7,191 nucleotides of DNA from Candidatus Omnitrophota bacterium. Its GTDB lineage: Bacteria; Hinthialibacterota; Hinthialibacteria; JAKQFZ01. The translations under genes and the position numbers were made by a program. Position 1 is the stretch's first letter; every line of letters begins with the position of its first letter. This document shows, in pieces, positions 1-5,825 of this stretch. The stretch covers positions 1-7,191 of the forward strand of contig JAKQFZ010000383.1 of NCBI GenBank assembly GCA_029558215.1, written 5' to 3'. Below the pieces are notes generated by a model. The model saw nothing but the letters and a program-made list of their open reading frames with translations, made no database searches and was not told the origin of the DNA.

Positions 1-122
1 ACAACTGAATCTTCCTCCATAAGCACCACGTTGGCTCCCTCGCGGGCTGCGGCCACTGCGGCGGGAATTCCAGACGCCCCTGCTCCCACTACCAGAACAT
101 CCGTCTCCAAATGCTTTTCCAT
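1..122 (-). CDS. FAD-dependent oxidoreductase, N-terminal fragment (partial)
   Basis: Only the first 40 or so codons are inside the window; the gene continues beyond base 1. The protein starts M-E-K-H-L-E-T-D and runs into a beta strand and the dinucleotide-binding motif V-V-G-A-G-A-S-G (GxGxxG). An Ala-rich helix follows, then N-V-V-L-M-E-E, whose acidic end normally contacts the ribose of the ADP moiety. This is the standard Rossmann FAD-binding start of flavoprotein oxidoreductases. The wording resembles the 'FAD dependent oxidoreductase' family (PF12831-like), but substrate and exact family cannot be told from this piece. The ATG at 120-122 is preceded by AAGGAG seven bases upstream, and it puts the first strand at the usual distance from the N terminus. 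An in-frame upstream TTG (207-209) with a strong ribosome site is an alternative. The gene lies 101 bases after rluB and could be the last gene of that operon or separate from it. Confidence 0.82.
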   Translation of the reverse strand, partial: MEKHLETDVLVVGAGASGIPAAVAAAREGANVVLMEEDSV

Positions 123-215
123 ACGCGCACTCCTTCCTGCTGCATTCCTCTCAGAATGAAAAAGAAACATATCTACCAGAGCACCACCATAGAGAAATCG
201 TTCTTTCAAAACGTG

Positions 216-224
216 CTCCTCCTT
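216..224 (-). promoter_or_regulatory. Strong Shine-Dalgarno-like site at the end of rluB
   Basis: On the minus strand this reads AAGGAGGAG, touching the rluB stop codon (224-226). It sits six bases before a TTG (207-209) that is in frame, without a stop, with the downstream oxidoreductase ATG at 122. It could give a 29-residue longer oxidoreductase, or it could simply be chance purine-rich sequence. The added residues (LKERFLYGGALVDMF and onward) do not look like a signal peptide or a normal start for this family, so the short start is preferred. Confidence 0.3.
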
Positions 225-970
225 CAGTCTTCCTGAAGAACCCTCGTCAACTCATCGAGTTCCTGGTTCGACAGAGGGCGACACTCCCCTTTTCCCAAAT
301 CACCCAACTTCAGTGGGCCTATGGCAAGCCTCTTCAGGAATACAACACGACACTTGACGGCTGCAAACATTCGCCGCACTTGTCGGTTTCTTCCTTCGCG
401 AATGCCGATCAAGACAACGGTTCGGTTCTCACGTTGACCCTGAACCTGAACTTCGGCAGGTGCGGTCAGCCCGTCATCGAGCAGCACTCCCGTACGCAGT
501 CGCTGAAGGGTCTGCTCCTTGAGAGTGCCCGTCACCTCTGCCTGGTACCATTTGGTCACTTCATGTTTCGGATGCATGACTCGATAGGCCAAATCCCCGT
601 CATTGGTCAACAGAAGCAGTCCGCTGGTGTCCATGTCCAAGCGTCCGACTGGATAGAGGCGAAGAGCCGCATACTCTTTGGGGATACAGTCCTTGATGCT
701 GGGTCTTCCCTGGGGATCACTCAGAGTCGTCACGACGCCGACCGGTTTGTTGAGCATCAGGGTCAGACATACTTCCATTGTTCCCAGGGGCTTTCCATCA
801 ACTGTGATCTTCGAGTGTTCCGGATCTGCCTTGGTTCCAAGAGAGTCTATCTGCTTTCCATCCACCGTGACGCGCCCCTCGACAATCAGGCGCTCACAGT
901 AGCGACGTGAGCCGATTCCGGCGCTGGCGAGAATCTTCTGAAGCCGTTCAGATTTGGATGTTTCCATCAT
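224..970 (-). CDS. rluB: Ribosomal large-subunit pseudouridine synthase (RluB/RsuA family)
   Basis: This enzyme isomerises a specific uridine of ribosomal RNA to pseudouridine. The RluB branch acts on 23S rRNA near the peptidyl-transferase centre. With the start used here the protein has 248 residues, normal for the family. An S4 RNA-binding domain covers about residues 8-55 (ERLQKILASAGIGSRR, then VEGRVTVDG). The catalytic domain has the G-R-L-D motif, with the nucleophilic Asp at about residue 112, followed by TSGLLLLTNDG. The late motif EGRNRQVRRM is at about 192-201. RluB and RsuA/RluE/RluF share these motifs, so the target base is inferred. The start is uncertain: the reading frame is open back to a TTG at 1019-1021, six bases after scpB. 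That would add 17 residues (CLTHRLDATSS...) that look unlike the family, and neither start has a good ribosome site. I chose the ATG at 968-970 because the S4 domain begins soon after it. The gene follows scpB in the same operon. Confidence 0.9.
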   Translation of the reverse strand: MMETSKSERLQKILASAGIGSRRYCERLIVEGRVTVDGKQIDSLGTKADPEHSKITVDGKPLGTMEVCLTLMLNKPVGVVTTLSDPQGRPSIKDCIPKEYAALRLYPVGRLDMDTSGLLLLTNDGDLAYRVMHPKHEVTKWYQAEVTGTLKEQTLQRLRTGVLLDDGLTAPAEVQVQGQRENRTVVLIGIREGRNRQVRRMFAAVKCRVVFLKRLAIGPLKLGDLGKGECRPLSNQELDELTRVLQED

Positions 971-1027
971 CTGCAATCCAAAGCGTGAGCTGGTCGCATC
1001 CAGACGGTGCGTCAGACACAAACCAAC

Positions 1028-2020
1028 CTACGGTGTGGGTTCTGAGAGATCGTGATCCTGGGAATCAGGCAGAGCCTCCGTTTCAGAAGATGCTGCCTCA
1101 GAGGGCACCTCAACTGGAGATTCAGCGTCTTCCTCAAGACCCTCTTGTTGTTCGCTGGGTTCTCGGGAGAAGGCCTCTCGAAGCTCATCCACCTGCGGTA
1201 GATCATCCAAACTCCCCAATCCAAAGTATTCCAAGAAGAACCGAGTCGTTCGGTACATGAAAGGCTTGCCAGGCGCATCCTTGCGTCCTGCGACTCGAAT
1301 CAGTCGGCGCTCCAGAAGTGAGTGGACGATGTAATCCACATTGACTCCTCGAATCGCTTCCAACTCCGCACGGGTGATGGGCTGCTGGTAGGCGATGATC
1401 GCCAGAGTTTCCAAAGCCGCGCCCGAGAGTGTTGCACGTTTGCGCCGTTCGAAGAAACGGTCAATATGCACGGACATTTCCGGCTTGGTGCACAACTGAT
1501 ATCCGCCAGCGATCTCCACCAACTGGAGAGGACTGCTCTCATCCGTTTCAAAACGAGCGGCAATTCGTTCAAGTCCTGCCACGATCTCGTCAATCAGCTG
1601 CAGTTCCAGCTCTTTGCGCTCTCGTTCGTTCTTGGGTGCAATGAGATTCGCTTCGGTCTCAAAGACTGGAAGAAAACGTTGAACAGGAACGGAATTGTCC
1701 GCAACGAAAAGCAGAGACAGAAGAACCCGATCCAGTTGATCGGGATCAAGCAAGGGTGAGTTTTCCTCGTCACAAGGCGCAGTTTCTATCTCAACTTCTT
1801 CAGATGAACTGTCGGACGAAATATCATCGGCATCTTCGACATCCATAGAATACGCAACCGGAGATTGCTCGAACTCATCATCCGCCTCATCGGTGCCATC
1901 GAGATCGTTGTGTAAATCCGGTTCCCCAACTGCAGGAGAATCCTCGACCTCCTTGGGTTTTTCCTCAGTGGCCTGCTCTGCTGAACCAACTTCGTTTTGA
2001 TGATCCGTGTCGTTGGTCAC
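1028..2020 (-). CDS. scpB: Segregation and condensation protein B, with long acidic extensions
   Basis: ScpB dimers bind the kleisin ScpA and with it regulate SMC, the ATPase that condenses and segregates bacterial chromosomes. The family core lies at residues 93-284. A first winged-helix domain contains LLSLLFVADNSVPVQRF. A second contains ATLSGAALETLAIIAYQQP, ITRAELEAIRGVNVDYIV, then G-K-P-F-M-Y-R-T-T and FFLEYFGLGSLDDLP. Typical ScpB is about 170-200 residues; this one is 330. The extra length is an N-terminal tail (residues 1-92, 33 Asp/Glu against 2 Lys) and a C-terminal tail (285-330, 15 acidic against 1 Arg). Both tails are low complexity and probably disordered. The start is a GTG overlapping the scpA stop (GTGA), with AGGAGG ten bases upstream, which supports translational coupling and a real N-terminal tail. 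The stop is TAG. Confidence 0.93.
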   Translation of the reverse strand: MTNDTDHQNEVGSAEQATEEKPKEVEDSPAVGEPDLHNDLDGTDEADDEFEQSPVAYSMDVEDADDISSDSSSEEVEIETAPCDEENSPLLDPDQLDRVLLSLLFVADNSVPVQRFLPVFETEANLIAPKNERERKELELQLIDEIVAGLERIAARFETDESSPLQLVEIAGGYQLCTKPEMSVHIDRFFERRKRATLSGAALETLAIIAYQQPITRAELEAIRGVNVDYIVHSLLERRLIRVAGRKDAPGKPFMYRTTRFFLEYFGLGSLDDLPQVDELREAFSREPSEQQEGLEEDAESPVEVPSEAASSETEALPDSQDHDLSEPTP

Positions 2021-2805
2021 TCCTGGCTTCCCTCCTCTTGATAGTCATTGTCTTTCTGTTGCTCAGGCGAGACCTGGAGACTGACGACCCAGATCTCTCC
2101 ATGGATCTTGTGCTGTTTGACGGCCAGTTCCTGCAGGCGCACCAACTCCAAGAGGGCGAGAAAAGTGACGATGATCTCGGAGCGGGACTGCATCTGCTTA
2201 AGATACTCCGTCAGACTGAAGGTCTTCAGTTCCGACGCGAGCATCCGCAGTTCGGCGACCTTTTCATCCACCGTGTAATCTGCGCCGAAGACGACAGAAG
2301 GCTTCTCGGCACCCAATTCCCGAAGCACTTTCTGGAATGCCTGATAGAGATCGAAAATGCTGACTTCCTCCAGCTCCCAGATCACTTCTGAAAGATCTGC
2401 GGCGGTGCTGTCCTTGCGACTGTGAACGGAAGACCACTGAACTTCGTATTCCTTGAGGATCTGGGCGATCTTACGATACCGCTCGTGCTCTTCCAGACGG
2501 CGCGTTTCGGCAAAAGGATCGAACAGTTCCTCGTCCTCTTCCAGGGGCGGACTTGGAAGCAACTGTCGGGCTTTGAACAGGATCATCGTCGAAGCCAGCA
2601 CCAGGAACTCCCCACCCTGATCTAAATCCACGCTGGGAACTTGAGCCAGAAAACGGAAATAGTCCTCGGCAATCTTGGAGACGGAAACGGTGAAGATGTC
2701 CATCTCGTTGCGCTGGATTAGATAGATGAGCAGATCCAGTGGGCCCTCGAAGTTGTCGAGTCTGACCGTGTAGGCATTAGCCCGAGTTGTCGGTATATCG
2801 TCCAT
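2017..2805 (-). CDS. scpA: Segregation and condensation protein A (kleisin)
   Basis: ScpA is the kleisin subunit that bridges the SMC heads and recruits ScpB in chromosome condensation and segregation, acting on DNA in the cytoplasm. The 262-residue length is usual. The N-terminal SMC-neck-binding region has the hallmark FEGPLDLLIYLIQRNEMDIF (about 19-38), then VSKIAEDYFRFL and GGEFLVLASTMILFKARQLLP. An acidic, charged middle part (88-150) binds ScpB in relatives. The C-terminal winged helix, which contacts the SMC head cap, has VTFLALLELVRLQELAV (about 213-229) and ends near GEIWV. The ATG at 2803-2805 is preceded by AAGGAAGGA at close spacing, only 15 bases after the M50 protease stop. The 3' end overlaps scpB by four bases, so the pair is almost certainly co-transcribed and translationally coupled. 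Confidence 0.96.
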   Translation of the reverse strand: MDDIPTTRANAYTVRLDNFEGPLDLLIYLIQRNEMDIFTVSVSKIAEDYFRFLAQVPSVDLDQGGEFLVLASTMILFKARQLLPSPPLEEDEELFDPFAETRRLEEHERYRKIAQILKEYEVQWSSVHSRKDSTAADLSEVIWELEEVSIFDLYQAFQKVLRELGAEKPSVVFGADYTVDEKVAELRMLASELKTFSLTEYLKQMQSRSEIIVTFLALLELVRLQELAVKQHKIHGEIWVVSLQVSPEQQKDNDYQEEGSQE

Positions 2806-2820
2806 TGTCCTTCCTTGCCG

Positions 2821-3585
2821 TCAACGAAAGCTCTGGAACAGAGCCCAGAGAAGACTTCTGAGAGAGTTGAGACTTTCTCCGGAAACAAGCCAGCAGGCCG
2901 GTCCGGCAAGTCCCCAGATGATTCCTGAAATGATTCCAATTCCACTGCGATAGTCCAAAAAAATCAGCGCGATCAGGATCATCGGCCCATATTGTTGTAT
3001 TTGTTCATACGCACGGAGATTGCGATATGGGATGAAACCGCGCAAGACCCAGGAACCGTCCAGAGGAGCCAGAGGAATCAGATTAAAAAACGCCAGTGTC
3101 AGGTTGTAGATGATTGCCATGATCAAGAACGTGTAGAGAAACCATACGATCTTGTTCACAGCGGGCAGAGTGGACAACTGCCACAAATTCACCCGCAAAT
3201 ACTCCACTTCACCAAGAACAACGGGTTCCGTCGGTGGGGCAACCAGATGCCAGATTCTGAAGATTACACCAAACGCGACGGCGAGAGTCAGATTCGACAA
3301 AGGCCCGGCAAACGAAATCCACATGGAGTCCCGAGTCGGATTCTTGAGCAAGCGATGATCCACCGGAACAGGCCTTCCCCATCCGAAAAACCCCAACAGC
3401 AATCCGATGCTGCCTATGGGATCCAGATGCACAAATGGATTCAGAGAGACCCGACCCGCATCGTAAGCGGTCAGATCTCCCTTTCGCATCGCCGTATAGG
3501 CGTGTGCCCATTCATGTACCGTGAGCGCCACAAGCAGCGCCGGCACTCGAACGGCAAACATCAACCAGAAACCAGGCTCCAACAT
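2821..3585 (-). CDS. Site-2-protease-type zinc metalloprotease (peptidase M50 family)
   Basis: This is a polytopic membrane zinc protease of the small M50/S2P-like class that often sits next to scpA-scpB. With the chosen start it has 254 residues. The catalytic zinc site H-E-W-A-H (ligands about His24 and His28, Glu25 as general base) is in the first membrane helix region (LMFAVRVPALLVALTVHEWAH). The third ligand is the Asp of N-L-I-P-L-A-P-L-D-G (about Asp176). F-A-G-P at about 92-95 and further hydrophobic helices (TLAVAFGVIF, WFLYTFLIMAIIYNLTLAFF, and near the C terminus) agree with an integral membrane enzyme. There is no PDZ domain. The substrate is unknown. The frame is open upstream to a GTG at 3637-3639 (272 residues) with another ATG at 3610-3612. 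I prefer the ATG at 3583-3585 because family members begin shortly before the first helix, and a GAGG site lies nine bases upstream. It is the first gene of the scpA-scpB-rluB operon, with a terminator of the preceding gene just upstream. Confidence 0.9.
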   Translation of the reverse strand: MLEPGFWLMFAVRVPALLVALTVHEWAHAYTAMRKGDLTAYDAGRVSLNPFVHLDPIGSIGLLLGFFGWGRPVPVDHRLLKNPTRDSMWISFAGPLSNLTLAVAFGVIFRIWHLVAPPTEPVVLGEVEYLRVNLWQLSTLPAVNKIVWFLYTFLIMAIIYNLTLAFFNLIPLAPLDGSWVLRGFIPYRNLRAYEQIQQYGPMILIALIFLDYRSGIGIISGIIWGLAGPACWLVSGESLNSLRSLLWALFQSFR

Positions 3586-3656
3586 ACTCCCTCGCCTCAA
3601 CGTGGATAACATACCCCTTTGTCTGGGGGAGTACAACACAAACCTACCATAAATGA

Positions 3657-3695
3657 AAGCCCCTCTGAAGCATGAACAAACATTCAGAGGGACTT
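3657..3695 (-). terminator. Intrinsic terminator after the corrinoid-protein gene
   Basis: The nine-base arms CCCTCTGAA (3661-3669) and TTCAGAGGG (3683-3691) pair perfectly around a 13-base loop. After one mismatch they extend by AAG (3657-3659) with CTT (3693-3695). Read on the minus strand, the stem is followed by a T-rich tract (CTTTCATTTATGG), as expected for a Rho-independent terminator. It lies about 73 bases after the corrinoid-protein stop and just before the M50 operon, so it separates the two transcription units. Read on the plus strand there is no T tract. Confidence 0.65.
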
Positions 3696-3767
3696 GTCTT
3701 GCTCGTATTCACATCCCAGACGGGTCAACAGGCAGAACTCTGGAACCGCCCTGGCATATTCGTCCGC

Positions 3768-4403
3768 TTAGGCCAATCCCAAGAGTTGCTTCGCCGTGTC
3801 CACCGCACTGGCCGCGTCGGGCGCATAACCACTGGCACCAATCTCATCCGCATACTTCTGAGTCAACGGTGCGCCACCGACAATGGTCTTGACATTGGTC
3901 AGGCCCGCTGCCTTGAGAGAGTCTATGGTGTCCTTCATAGCGGGCATCGTGGTGGTCAACAACGCGGACATCCCAATCAACTGGGGATTGTGGGTCTTGG
4001 CTGCCTCGACAAACTGCTCCGGCTTTACGTCAATGCCCATATCCACCACGTCAAAACCTGCACCTTCCATCATCATCACGACAAGGTTCTTTCCGATATC
4101 GTGCAGGTCGCCCCGGACCGTCCCCAGGCAAATCTTGGCAATTGGCTCATGGCCTGCTGCTGCCAGGAGAGGCTTCAGCAATCCCATGCCGGCTTTCATG
4201 GCTCGAGCGGCGATCAGAACTTCGGGAACGTAAATCTCATTGTTCTTAAACTTCATCCCGACTTTTTCCATGCCCTTGATGAGCCCATTGGTGAGGATTT
4301 CCTTGGGGGAAACACCTTCATCAATCGCCTGCTGTGTCAGCTTCTTGACCTCTTCCTGCTTGCCCGCAAAGAGTTGATCCGCTAATGCCTGCAAATCTGC
4401 CAT
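3768..4403 (-). CDS. Methyltransferase cognate corrinoid protein (MtbC/MttC-like, B12-binding)
   Basis: This is a small cytoplasmic protein that carries a corrinoid cofactor and shuttles a methyl group between two methyltransferases, one demethylating a substrate such as a methylamine, methoxyl compound or betaine, the other passing the methyl onward. The 211-residue length is typical. Residues 1-85 form the helical cap domain (LADQLFAGKQEEV; NEIYVPEVLIAARAM). Residues 86-205 form the Rossmann-like B12 domain with the signature G-D-L-H-D-I-G, whose His101 is the lower cobalt ligand (D-x-H-x-x-G). It also has S-A-L-L-T-T-T (146-152) and G-G-A-P-L-T (176-181), which line the nucleotide-tail pocket. 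The ATG at 4401-4403 has AGGAG ten bases upstream. No MttB-like or other methyltransferase, activase or MtbA-like partner is in the window, so the methyl donor cannot be named. It appears to be a single-gene transcription unit with its own terminator. Confidence 0.93.
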   Translation of the reverse strand: MADLQALADQLFAGKQEEVKKLTQQAIDEGVSPKEILTNGLIKGMEKVGMKFKNNEIYVPEVLIAARAMKAGMGLLKPLLAAAGHEPIAKICLGTVRGDLHDIGKNLVVMMMEGAGFDVVDMGIDVKPEQFVEAAKTHNPQLIGMSALLTTTMPAMKDTIDSLKAAGLTNVKTIVGGAPLTQKYADEIGASGYAPDAASAVDTAKQLLGLA

Positions 4404-4460
4404 TTGAGTCTCACTCCTGATTTCTCCCCGAGGGGAGGGTTTCGTCTCAGTATTTTTGGG

Positions 4461-4489
4461 AAGCTATCATCGTGATTGTTATCAGTCAA
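4461..4489 (-). promoter_or_regulatory. Candidate sigma70-type promoter for the corrinoid-protein gene
   Basis: On the minus strand a TTGACT box (4484-4489; five of six to consensus) is followed after exactly 17 bases by TAGCTT (4461-4466; only three of six). It lies about 60 bases upstream of the corrinoid-protein start, in a relatively AT-rich segment. The -35 box is good, the -10 box weak. This is a prediction by eye. Confidence 0.35.
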
Positions 4490-4596
4490 GAGAAAACAAG
4501 AAACGGGCTGGTCTCAATAGGCCGGGGTGAGCAGTCGGAACACTCCTTCCGCTTTATCCCGCAGTCTATACGCCCCCCGTTCGCGATCCAGGAGTG

Positions 4597-4637
4597 ACCT
4601 GCAACAGGTAGAGTGCGGTCCGCAGAGTAGACCGCAC
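4597..4637. repeat. Two adjacent stem-loops, possible transcript end
   Basis: The first hairpin has arms ACCTG (4597-4601) and CAGGT (4605-4609) with a three-base loop. The second has perfect eight-base GC-rich arms GTGCGGTC (4613-4620) and GACCGCAC (4630-4637) around a nine-base loop. They lie downstream (minus strand) of the secreted-protein gene and could stabilise or end its transcript. No T tract follows on either strand, so a classical Rho-independent terminator is not supported. Confidence 0.4.
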
Positions 4638-4776
4638 CCTATCCCGCTTTCGATCAGAATCGTCCCACGGTTAACGGCTCTCTTCGCAAAGCCATGCTAT
4701 CAGAAGCGTTGACTTACTGAGAACGAGGAACAGGCCTCAGTGGCGCAGAAGACAGCCACCCAGAGAGCAAAGAACT

Positions 4777-5346
4777 CTACCGGTGCTCAGACTGGGCATC
4801 CAGCGCTTTGCCACTTTCCGTCGGCATCGGACACGGCTTGACCTTCTGAATCTCAACCGCCGATTTCATCTGCCTTTCGTTGGGAGCGAAGGCCCTCACG
4901 AGATCCATGGTAATGTCCAGCTGTTTGGCATTCCTATACTTCTTCAATTTCTCTTTGTCCCATTTCGAGACGATCTCCGATAGTCCGTTAGCCGTCTTTA
5001 TCTTCTCCATCGGCTTCTCTATGGTTGCCAAGATATCATCCACCGGTGCGGTGCTGAACCCTTGGAGGTGCATACGCGTCTGACTGCCCTGTCTCTCGCT
5101 CTTGATCCTCTCCACCTTCTCCGTGTCTCCTGCCTTCAGCGCTCTTTCGTATTCCGCATCGAGTTCTGTGATCTGCTTCGTATGCGTTGCCGAGCCGCAA
5201 AACGCTACAGCTACTGCACGTGAATCATAGATGCCTATCTTCTCCTCTGAGGACCCTTCATCAGCCGCCAACGCGCACCGAAAACTCAGCGCGGATGCAA
5301 TCTGCATGATAACCACCACCAGAAACATTCTTCTCAAAGTACTCAT
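4777..5346 (-). CDS. Secreted conserved protein, distantly Skp/OmpH-like
   Basis: This 189-residue protein has a clear Sec signal peptide: STLRRM, a hydrophobic core FLVVVIMQIASALSF, and a likely cut after A-L-A before A-D-E-G (about residue 28). The mature part begins K-I-G-I-Y-D-S-R-A-V-A-V-A-F, like the first strand of Skp/OmpH-type periplasmic chaperones. A charged helical stretch follows (about 58-92, TELDAEYERALKAGDTEKVE), then G-F-S-T-A-P-V-D-D-I-L, then the strand I-V-S-K-W-D. It ends in L-D-I-T-M-D-L-V-R-A-F-x-P-N-E-R. I recognise this pattern from uncharacterised secreted proteins of Planctomycetes-like bacteria, but no function is established. The assignment to Skp-like chaperones is inference. 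The ATG at 5344-5346 has GGAGGAG six bases upstream. It seems to be a single-gene unit with its own strong candidate promoter. Confidence 0.75.
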   Translation of the reverse strand: MSTLRRMFLVVVIMQIASALSFRCALAADEGSSEEKIGIYDSRAVAVAFCGSATHTKQITELDAEYERALKAGDTEKVERIKSERQGSQTRMHLQGFSTAPVDDILATIEKPMEKIKTANGLSEIVSKWDKEKLKKYRNAKQLDITMDLVRAFAPNERQMKSAVEIQKVKPCPMPTESGKALDAQSEHR

Positions 5347-5455
5347 CCCTTTCTCCTCCGTTCCGCATTCAGCGGTCTAGGCTACTTGCTGTACATCTTC
5401 ATTCTCACCAAAACGTGTACGACCGATCACCTCCAATCATAGATAAGATATATAA

Positions 5456-5484
5456 TGTATATATATATACTATATATGTGTCAA
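5456..5484 (-). promoter_or_regulatory. Strong candidate promoter for the secreted-protein gene, within an AT palindrome
   Basis: The minus strand shows a perfect TTGACA -35 box (5479-5484). After 17 bases comes TATACA (5456-5461), and several overlapping TATA-like hexamers offer alternative -10 positions. The spacer and -10 lie in an alternating AT run that includes the perfect palindrome GTATATATATATAC (5457-5470). The box is about 110 bases upstream of the secreted-protein ATG, leaving a leader of roughly 100 bases. That leader contains a small CCGC/GCGG hairpin (5363-5375) just before the ribosome site. Confidence 0.55.
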
Positions 5485-5517
5485 GTAAAATCCGCCCAGG
5501 TACGAAATCGGACAGCT

Positions 5518-5580
5518 CGGCGATCGCCGCGACCGAGGAGTTCCTCCTCTCATGTCAACCAGCGAAGGATTCTTCGCTGG
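5518..5580. repeat. Three consecutive perfect inverted repeats
   Basis: In order there is the 12-base palindrome CGGCGATCGCCG (5518-5529). Next is a hairpin with arms GAGGAG (5535-5540) and CTCCTC (5544-5549) and a three-base loop. Last is a hairpin with nine-base arms CCAGCGAAG (5559-5567) and CTTCGCTGG (5572-5580) around GATT, extendable by two pairs beyond one mismatch. Neither strand shows a T tract after the last stem, so these are structured repeats rather than obvious terminators. Confidence 0.7.
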
Positions 5581-5672
5581 ATGTTTCCGAGGGAGATGCT
5601 TCCGATGAGTGAGCACGCTGGCTCAGTTACGCTGGGGGCAAACTGAACACCAGTCCAGGCGAGAGTGTCAAT

Positions 5673-5730
5673 CTGAGCGGAATCCCTTCGACTACGCTCA
5701 GGAGATGCTTCGGAGCAAAGAGCCTTTGCT
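5673..5730. repeat. CTGAGCG...CGCTCAG hairpin repeat followed by a second hairpin
   Basis: Arms CTGAGCG (5673-5679) and CGCTCAG (5695-5701) enclose a loop containing CCCTTCGACTA, with a nested GAA/TTC pairing. This closely resembles dispersed intergenic repeats of the CCTTCGACT-CGCTCAGGA kind that I have seen in many uncultured bacterial genomes. It is followed by GGAGATGCTTCGG and a perfect hairpin AGCAAAG (5714-5720) / CTTTGCT (5724-5730). A related GGAGATGCTTCCG occurs at about 5590-5602, after the hairpin at 5559-5580, which suggests two degenerate copies of one unit. Confidence 0.5.
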
Positions 5731-5825
5731 GATGGGCACGGAGTAGCAAGAGAGTTCCCTCATCTCGTTCCGCCAAGACGAAACTCCATACTGAAAGACA
5801 TAGTGCAAGAGTTCGGCACCGTCCC

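Larger units (their letters stand above)
4404..4776. other. Gene-free stretch between the secreted-protein gene and the corrinoid-protein gene
   Basis: I see no convincing coding frame or tRNA here. The part nearest the corrinoid-protein gene holds its leader and a candidate promoter. The leader includes a CTCCCC/GGGGAG stem-loop (4424-4437) just upstream of the ribosome site. The middle holds two adjacent stem-loops (4597-4637). The rest, next to the secreted-protein stop, shows only a weak GTGGC/GCCAC inverted repeat (4740-4759). Nothing resembles a cobalamin riboswitch. Confidence 0.6.
5485..5825. other. Gene-free, palindrome-rich intergenic stretch
   Basis: This lies between the stop of the large modular surface protein and the promoter of the secreted-protein gene. 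Short reading frames here have no plausible composition or ribosome sites. The stretch is packed with inverted repeats, listed separately, between 5518 and 5730. The remaining part (5731-5825), directly after the modular-protein stop, shows no clear structure or terminator. Confidence 0.6.

Noticed and set aside
222..238. CTTCAG/CTGAAG inverted repeat over the rluB stop codon as a terminator
   Set aside because: It has only six pairs, overlaps the coding end, and is not followed by a T tract on the minus strand.
380..910. A 176-codon plus-strand open frame opposite rluB
   Set aside because: It lies wholly antisense to the conserved pseudouridine synthase and has no family resemblance.
3612..3636. 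Possible promoter TTGTAC-17-TATGTT for the M50 operon
   Set aside because: Only three and four matches to the consensus hexamers. The segment may also be coding if the GTG start is used, so it is too weak to annotate.
3672..4385. A 237-codon plus-strand open frame opposite the corrinoid-protein gene
   Set aside because: It is the antisense shadow of a highly conserved gene. The translation is rich in His, Cys and Leu with no recognisable domain.
4561..4660. tRNA-like appearance (GTTCGCGATCC and adjacent hairpins)
   Set aside because: The T-loop consensus GTTCRANNC is not met, and no acceptor stem or anticodon arm can be built around it.
5425..5434. GATCACCTCC, identical to the conserved 3' end of 16S rRNA
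   Set aside because: There is no rRNA sequence next to it. On the minus strand it reads as a perfect Shine-Dalgarno (GGAGGTGATC), but no start codon lies at proper spacing, so it is probably chance or a non-productive site in the secreted-protein leader.
5415..5646. Short plus-strand open frames through the AT-rich palindrome and hairpins
   Set aside because: The translation begins in alternating TA repeats (Ile-Tyr runs) and crosses inverted repeats. There is no ribosome site or protein-like composition.
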